Below are positions 4,949 through 7,955 of a DNA stretch of 7,955 bases, in pieces. Source of the stretch: Nitrospirota bacterium (GTDB lineage Bacteria > Nitrospirota > Thermodesulfovibrionia > Thermodesulfovibrionales > Magnetobacteriaceae); the NCBI GenBank assembly GCA_015233485.1, contig JADFXO010000175.1:1-7955 (forward strand), read 5' to 3'. The notes under the pieces are model-generated. The model searched no databases and was not told the origin of the DNA. It saw only the letters and a list, made by a program, of their open reading frames with translations. Position 1 is the first letter of the stretch. Each line of letters begins with the position of its first letter. Both the position numbers and the translations under genes were made by a program.

Positions 4949-5024
4949 TGTTTATTATTTACAGGAAGCGGGAATCCATGTGCGGCATGAACGAACAGGG
5001 TTAACCGCGCAGGCAGTTTAAGAT

Positions 5025-5054
5025 ATTTTTTGGCGCGACATTTTTTGGCGCGTC
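5025..5054 (+). repeat. 15-bp tandem duplication upstream of lysA
   Basis: Two adjacent 15-bp units, ATTTTTTGGCGCGAC (5025-5039) and ATTTTTTGGCGCGTC (5040-5054), differ at one base. Their T6-GG core resembles the separate 16-bp duplication at 4070-4101. Confidence 0.6.
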
Positions 5055-5096
5055 TATTGCGTAAAAGTAAGGAATAATTTTATCATTACGCAGTAG
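5054..5096 (+). promoter_or_regulatory. Candidate lysA promoter overlapped by an inverted repeat
   Basis: TTGCGT (5057-5062) and TATCAT (5081-5086) are 18 nt apart and could be the -35 and -10 of lysA. CTATTGCGTAA (5054-5064) and TTACGCAGTAG (5086-5096) form an 11-bp inverted repeat with one G:T pair that covers both hexamers, as an operator would. The region is too short for a lysine riboswitch. The promoter match is modest. Confidence 0.35.
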
Positions 5097-5125
5097 TTAA
5101 CTCGTTTTGAAAGTGAGGGCTTAGA

Positions 5126-6382
5126 TTGCATTACTTCGATTACAACAACGGTGTGCTCCATGCCGAGGACGTTTCAGTGGAAACCCTTGTCGAAGCCTAT
5201 GGCACGCCTCTTTACGTTTACAGCTATAAGACCCTGTTGCGGCATTTCATGTCCTATGACGAATCTTTTAAGGACTTCCCGCACATCATTTGTTACGCGC
5301 TGAAAGCCAACTCCAACGCCGCTATTTTGAGGGCATTTGCAGCGGAAGGCGGCGGGGCGGACATCGTATCGGGCGGCGAGCTTTTCAGGGCGTTGAAGGC
5401 CGGTATCCCGCCAGAGAAGATCGTCTACGCCGGCGTCGGCAAAAAAGAAGACGAGATAATCTATGCCCTGAATGAAAACATCCTGATGTTCAACGTGGAA
5501 TCGGAACAGGAACTGATGGCGATTGACAGGGCAGCCGCTAAACTTGGCAAATCCGCCCCGATAGCCCTGCGCATAAACCCCGGCGTTGACCCTGCCACTC
5601 ACGCTAAAATTACTACGGGCAGCAAAAAAAACAAATTCGGTATACCCTTTGAGGGCGCCCTTGAGTTTTACAAACTCGCCCATAAACTCAAACACGTTAA
5701 GATCGTCGGTATTCATGAGCATATCGGTTCTCAGATTATCAGTCTGAAGCCGTTTCTCGTTGCCCTGCAGCGTCTTGTAGCGCTCATAGGGCAGCTGAAG
5801 GCCGAGGGAATCGAAATAAAATACCTCGACATCGGCGGCGGCCTCGGAATCCAATATCTTGATGAAATCCCGCCCCACCCTTCTGAGCTGGCCGAGAAGA
5901 TCAAACCCATTTTTCAGGGCATGAACCTGACAATCGTCATGGAGCCGGGCCGAACGCTCGTAGGCAACGCAGGGATGCTCGTAACAAAAGTCCTGTATAC
6001 CAAAAAAGGGCACGACAGGGACTTTATAATCGTCGATGCCGGAATGAACGACATGATAAGGCCGGCCATGTATGATGCCTATCACCACATCCAGTCCGTA
6101 CTTAAAAAGAAAAGGAAAGACGTATTTGCCGACATCGTAGGCCCAATCTGCGAATCAGGCGATTTCCTTGGGAAAGACAGAGAGCTGCCTTCCATCTTGC
6201 AGGGGGAGTATGCCGTCGTTATGAGCGCCGGCGCCTATGGCTACTCGATGAGTTCCAACTACAACAGCAGGCCAAGGGCGGCTGAGGTGCTTGTAAATGG
6301 CTCCGAACACTTCCTGATTCGCAAAAGAGAGACATACGAAGACCTCATAAAAGGTGAGCTTGTCCCTGAGTTTATAAAATGA
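5126..6382 (+). CDS. lysA: Diaminopimelate decarboxylase
   Basis: LysA is a cytoplasmic PLP enzyme that converts meso-diaminopimelate to L-lysine and CO2, the last lysine step. The 418-residue product has normal length and all landmarks: the PLP lysine in CYALKAN (Lys60), HEHIGSQ (197-203), the phosphate-binding GGGLG (237-241), EPGRTLVGNAG (273-283), the dimer-interface GPICESGDFL (339-348, Cys342) and the late SAGAYGYSMSSNYN (367-380). The start is TTG at 5126: GAGGG at 5115-5119 sits 6 nt upstream, and the MHYFxYxxGxL opening is typical of this family. The next Met, at residue 42, would remove part of the fold. The dapF ATG overlaps the stop as ATGA, so the two are coupled. The large reverse-strand frame over this gene is a shadow. 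Confidence 0.97.
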   Translation: MHYFDYNNGVLHAEDVSVETLVEAYGTPLYVYSYKTLLRHFMSYDESFKDFPHIICYALKANSNAAILRAFAAEGGGADIVSGGELFRALKAGIPPEKIVYAGVGKKEDEIIYALNENILMFNVESEQELMAIDRAAAKLGKSAPIALRINPGVDPATHAKITTGSKKNKFGIPFEGALEFYKLAHKLKHVKIVGIHEHIGSQIISLKPFLVALQRLVALIGQLKAEGIEIKYLDIGGGLGIQYLDEIPPHPSELAEKIKPIFQGMNLTIVMEPGRTLVGNAGMLVTKVLYTKKGHDRDFIIVDAGMNDMIRPAMYDAYHHIQSVLKKKRKDVFADIVGPICESGDFLGKDRELPSILQGEYAVVMSAGAYGYSMSSNYNSRPRAAEVLVNGSEHFLIRKRETYEDLIKGELVPEFIK

Positions 6383-7215
6383 AGATGGATTTCACAAAGA
6401 TGCACGGCATAGGCAACGATTTTCTTGTCTTTGACTGCGTAACAGACACTGAGCTTCAGAGTATTTCCAACGGGGTGTGGAGTAGCTGCGCGATAAAGCT
6501 CTGTAACCGCCGCTATGGGATTGGGGCAGACCAGTTGCTCCTTCTCCTGCCATCAAAGACGGCCGCCGTTGGTATGAGGATTTTCAACTCCGACGGCTCT
6601 GAGGTGCAGATGTGCGGAAACGGTATCCGGTGTCTTGCCATGTATGCCTGGGACAAAGGCATAGCAAGGGAGATAATGATAGACGTGGAGACCCCCGCGG
6701 GAATCAAGTCTATCAACAAAATAAACGATATGGTTCGTGTGAACATGGGCCCGCCGCAACTTTCGGGAAGGGAAATCCCCGTTAATGCCGATGGGCAGGT
6801 AATGGATTATCCTATTGAGGTAGGAGAGAAAAAGGTTAAAGTCACATGTGTGTCCATGGGCAATCCGCACGCAGTTGTCTTTGTGTTCGATGTGGACAGC
6901 TATCCCGCCGGCACGTATGGCCCAAGGCTTGAGACAAATCAGTTTTTCCCCGCGAGGACGAATGTGGAGTTCGTCGAAATACTAAACCGATGGGAGATAA
7001 AGATGCGTGTATGGGAGCGTGGAGCCGGCGAGACGCTTGCCTGTGGAACAGGGGCTTGTGCCGCGGTGGTTGCCGCGCACATGAAGGGATTTGTCGATAC
7101 ATACGTGACAGCTCATCTAAGAGGCGGAGACCTTGAGATCGAACTGTCCCCTGACGGCAATGTATACATGACAGGCCCGGCGGCATACGTATTTACCGGC
7201 ACTGTTGAAATATAG
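6379..7215 (+). CDS. dapF: Diaminopimelate epimerase
   Basis: DapF interconverts LL- and meso-diaminopimelate without cofactor, supplying both LysA and peptidoglycan synthesis. The 278-residue protein opens FTKMHGIGNDFLVFD, and its two catalytic cysteines are intact: MCGNGIRC (Cys79) and ACGTGAC (Cys222). Substrate-binding blocks GIGADQ (47-52), GNPHAV (161-166), RTNVEFV (193-199) and WERGAGET (212-219) are all present. The ATG at 6379 overlaps the lysA stop; an alternative ATG at 6385 would give the shorter MDFTKMHG start common in the family. Neither has a strong Shine-Dalgarno, and coupling from lysA favours the first. dapA follows after 20 nt. Confidence 0.97.
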   Translation: MKMDFTKMHGIGNDFLVFDCVTDTELQSISNGVWSSCAIKLCNRRYGIGADQLLLLLPSKTAAVGMRIFNSDGSEVQMCGNGIRCLAMYAWDKGIAREIMIDVETPAGIKSINKINDMVRVNMGPPQLSGREIPVNADGQVMDYPIEVGEKKVKVTCVSMGNPHAVVFVFDVDSYPAGTYGPRLETNQFFPARTNVEFVEILNRWEIKMRVWERGAGETLACGTGACAAVVAAHMKGFVDTYVTAHLRGGDLEIELSPDGNVYMTGPAAYVFTGTVEI

Positions 7216-7235
7216 CGTTTTTAGGAGGAATATCT

Positions 7236-7955
7236 ATGTTCAAAGGCTCAATTGTGGCTATAGTAACACCATTTAATAATGGACGTTTTGACGAGAAGGC
7301 ATATTCAGAGTTAATAGAGTGGCATATTCAATCCGGGACAAGCGCAATCGTCCCGTGCGGCACTACGGGTGAGTCGGCCACGCTGGAATATGACGAACAC
7401 TACAGGGTCATCGAAACCGCGATAAAGACCGCCAACGGCAGAGTCCCAATAATAGCCGGCACTGGCGCCAACTCAACGGCAGAGACGATTGAGATGACTA
7501 AGGAAGCAAAAAAACTTGGAGCGGACGCATCGCTTCTGGTCTGCCCGTACTATAATAAACCCACTCAGGAGGGCGTCTATCGCCATTACAAGGCGGTTGC
7601 GGAGGCCGTAGATATACCGATTGTGCTGTATAACGTGCCGGGGCGAACGGCGCTGAATATACTGCCGTCAACGGTTGCCCGCCTCGCGGCAATTAAATCA
7701 ATCGTCGCGATAAAAGAGGCCACAGGCGATATGAAACAAGCCAGCGAGATAATAAGGCTCTGCGGCGATGCGATAACGGTGCTCTCAGGGGACGACTTCA
7801 CTACATTTCCACTGATGATGCTGGGCGGCAAGGGGGTCATCTCCGTAACGGCGAACGTGATGCCGAAGGAATCTGCCCAAATGTGTGCACTTATTGAGCA
7901 GGGCAAGATAGACGAGGCCAGGCGGGTTCACTATTACCTTGACCCGTTAAACGCG
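7236..7955 (+). CDS. dapA: 4-hydroxy-tetrahydrodipicolinate synthase, 3' end outside window
   Basis: DapA condenses pyruvate with L-aspartate-4-semialdehyde, the committed step of the diaminopimelate pathway. The window holds 240 codons of a usual 290 or so, open to the right edge with no stop. Key residues are present: CGTTGES (41-47, activating Thr pair), PYYNKPTQ (104-111), LYNVPGRT (131-138, catalytic Tyr132 and substrate-binding Arg137) and the Schiff-base lysine in AIKEATG (Lys160). AGGAGGAA at 7223-7230 lies 5 nt before the ATG, the strongest ribosome binding site in this operon. The position after lysA-dapF suggests continuation into dapB or other lysine genes beyond the window. Confidence 0.96.
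   Translation, partial: MFKGSIVAIVTPFNNGRFDEKAYSELIEWHIQSGTSAIVPCGTTGESATLEYDEHYRVIETAIKTANGRVPIIAGTGANSTAETIEMTKEAKKLGADASLLVCPYYNKPTQEGVYRHYKAVAEAVDIPIVLYNVPGRTALNILPSTVARLAAIKSIVAIKEATGDMKQASEIIRLCGDAITVLSGDDFTTFPLMMLGGKGVISVTANVMPKESAQMCALIEQGKIDEARRVHYYLDPLNA

Noticed and set aside
4940..5125. Lysine riboswitch upstream of lysA
   Set aside because: Only a short hairpin and tandem repeat are present. The five-helix L-box of about 170 nt or more does not fit, and no conserved core was seen.
5174..6088. Large 304-residue open frame on the minus strand opposite lysA
   Set aside because: It lies wholly inside the unmistakable lysA gene, and its translation has no recognisable motif. It is a codon-bias shadow.
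1..7955. CRISPR array
   Set aside because: Repeats are limited to two-unit tandem duplications. No regularly spaced repeat series exists.

Overview
The window is bacterial chromosomal DNA that reads as three blocks. It most resembles an anaerobic Nitrospirota or Desulfobacterota-type organism. That placement is an inference from gene content (hgcAB, a lysA-dapF-dapA cluster, rubredoxin) and protein style, not a phylogenetic result.

Block 1 (1-1964): a small cupin gene on the plus strand faces a minus-strand two-gene operon, hgcA-hgcB, across a hairpin-containing gap. HgcA is a membrane corrinoid protein with the diagnostic NVWCAAGK cap-helix motif and five predicted membrane segments. HgcB is its 2x[4Fe-4S] ferredoxin partner with a terminal vicinal Cys pair. 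The pair overlaps by ATGA and looks intact, which predicts mercury methylation. hgcA seems to have a promoter placed so close to its ATG that the mRNA would be nearly leaderless.

Block 2 (about 1965-4100): an AT-rich island of mobile-element debris around one intact tRNA. It holds an IS3-family remnant (complete orfA, orfB cut off before the DDE site is complete, one terminal inverted repeat), a decayed stretch whose tail looks like a tyrosine recombinase C-terminus ending 15 nt from the 3' end of tRNA-Ala(CGC), an 87-bp inverted-repeat element, and an orphan IS21-type terminus. About 680 bp here (3413-4095) contains no gene I can support.

Block 3 (about 4096-7955): on the minus strand, a secreted protein of unknown function is followed by a 56-residue rubredoxin. 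Divergently on the plus strand runs lysA (TTG start)-dapF-dapA. These encode meso-diaminopimelate decarboxylase, diaminopimelate epimerase and 4-hydroxy-tetrahydrodipicolinate synthase, the diaminopimelate/lysine branch. lysA and dapF overlap by ATGA. dapA runs off the right edge after 240 codons.

The most significant content is the intact hgcAB pair next to transposon and integrase debris. The hgcAB system is known, not new. The less explained items are the possibly leaderless hgcA, the extra cysteines at the HgcA N-terminus and HgcB tail, the 87-bp inverted-repeat element, and two look-alike 15-16 bp tandem duplications flanking the rubredoxin operon.
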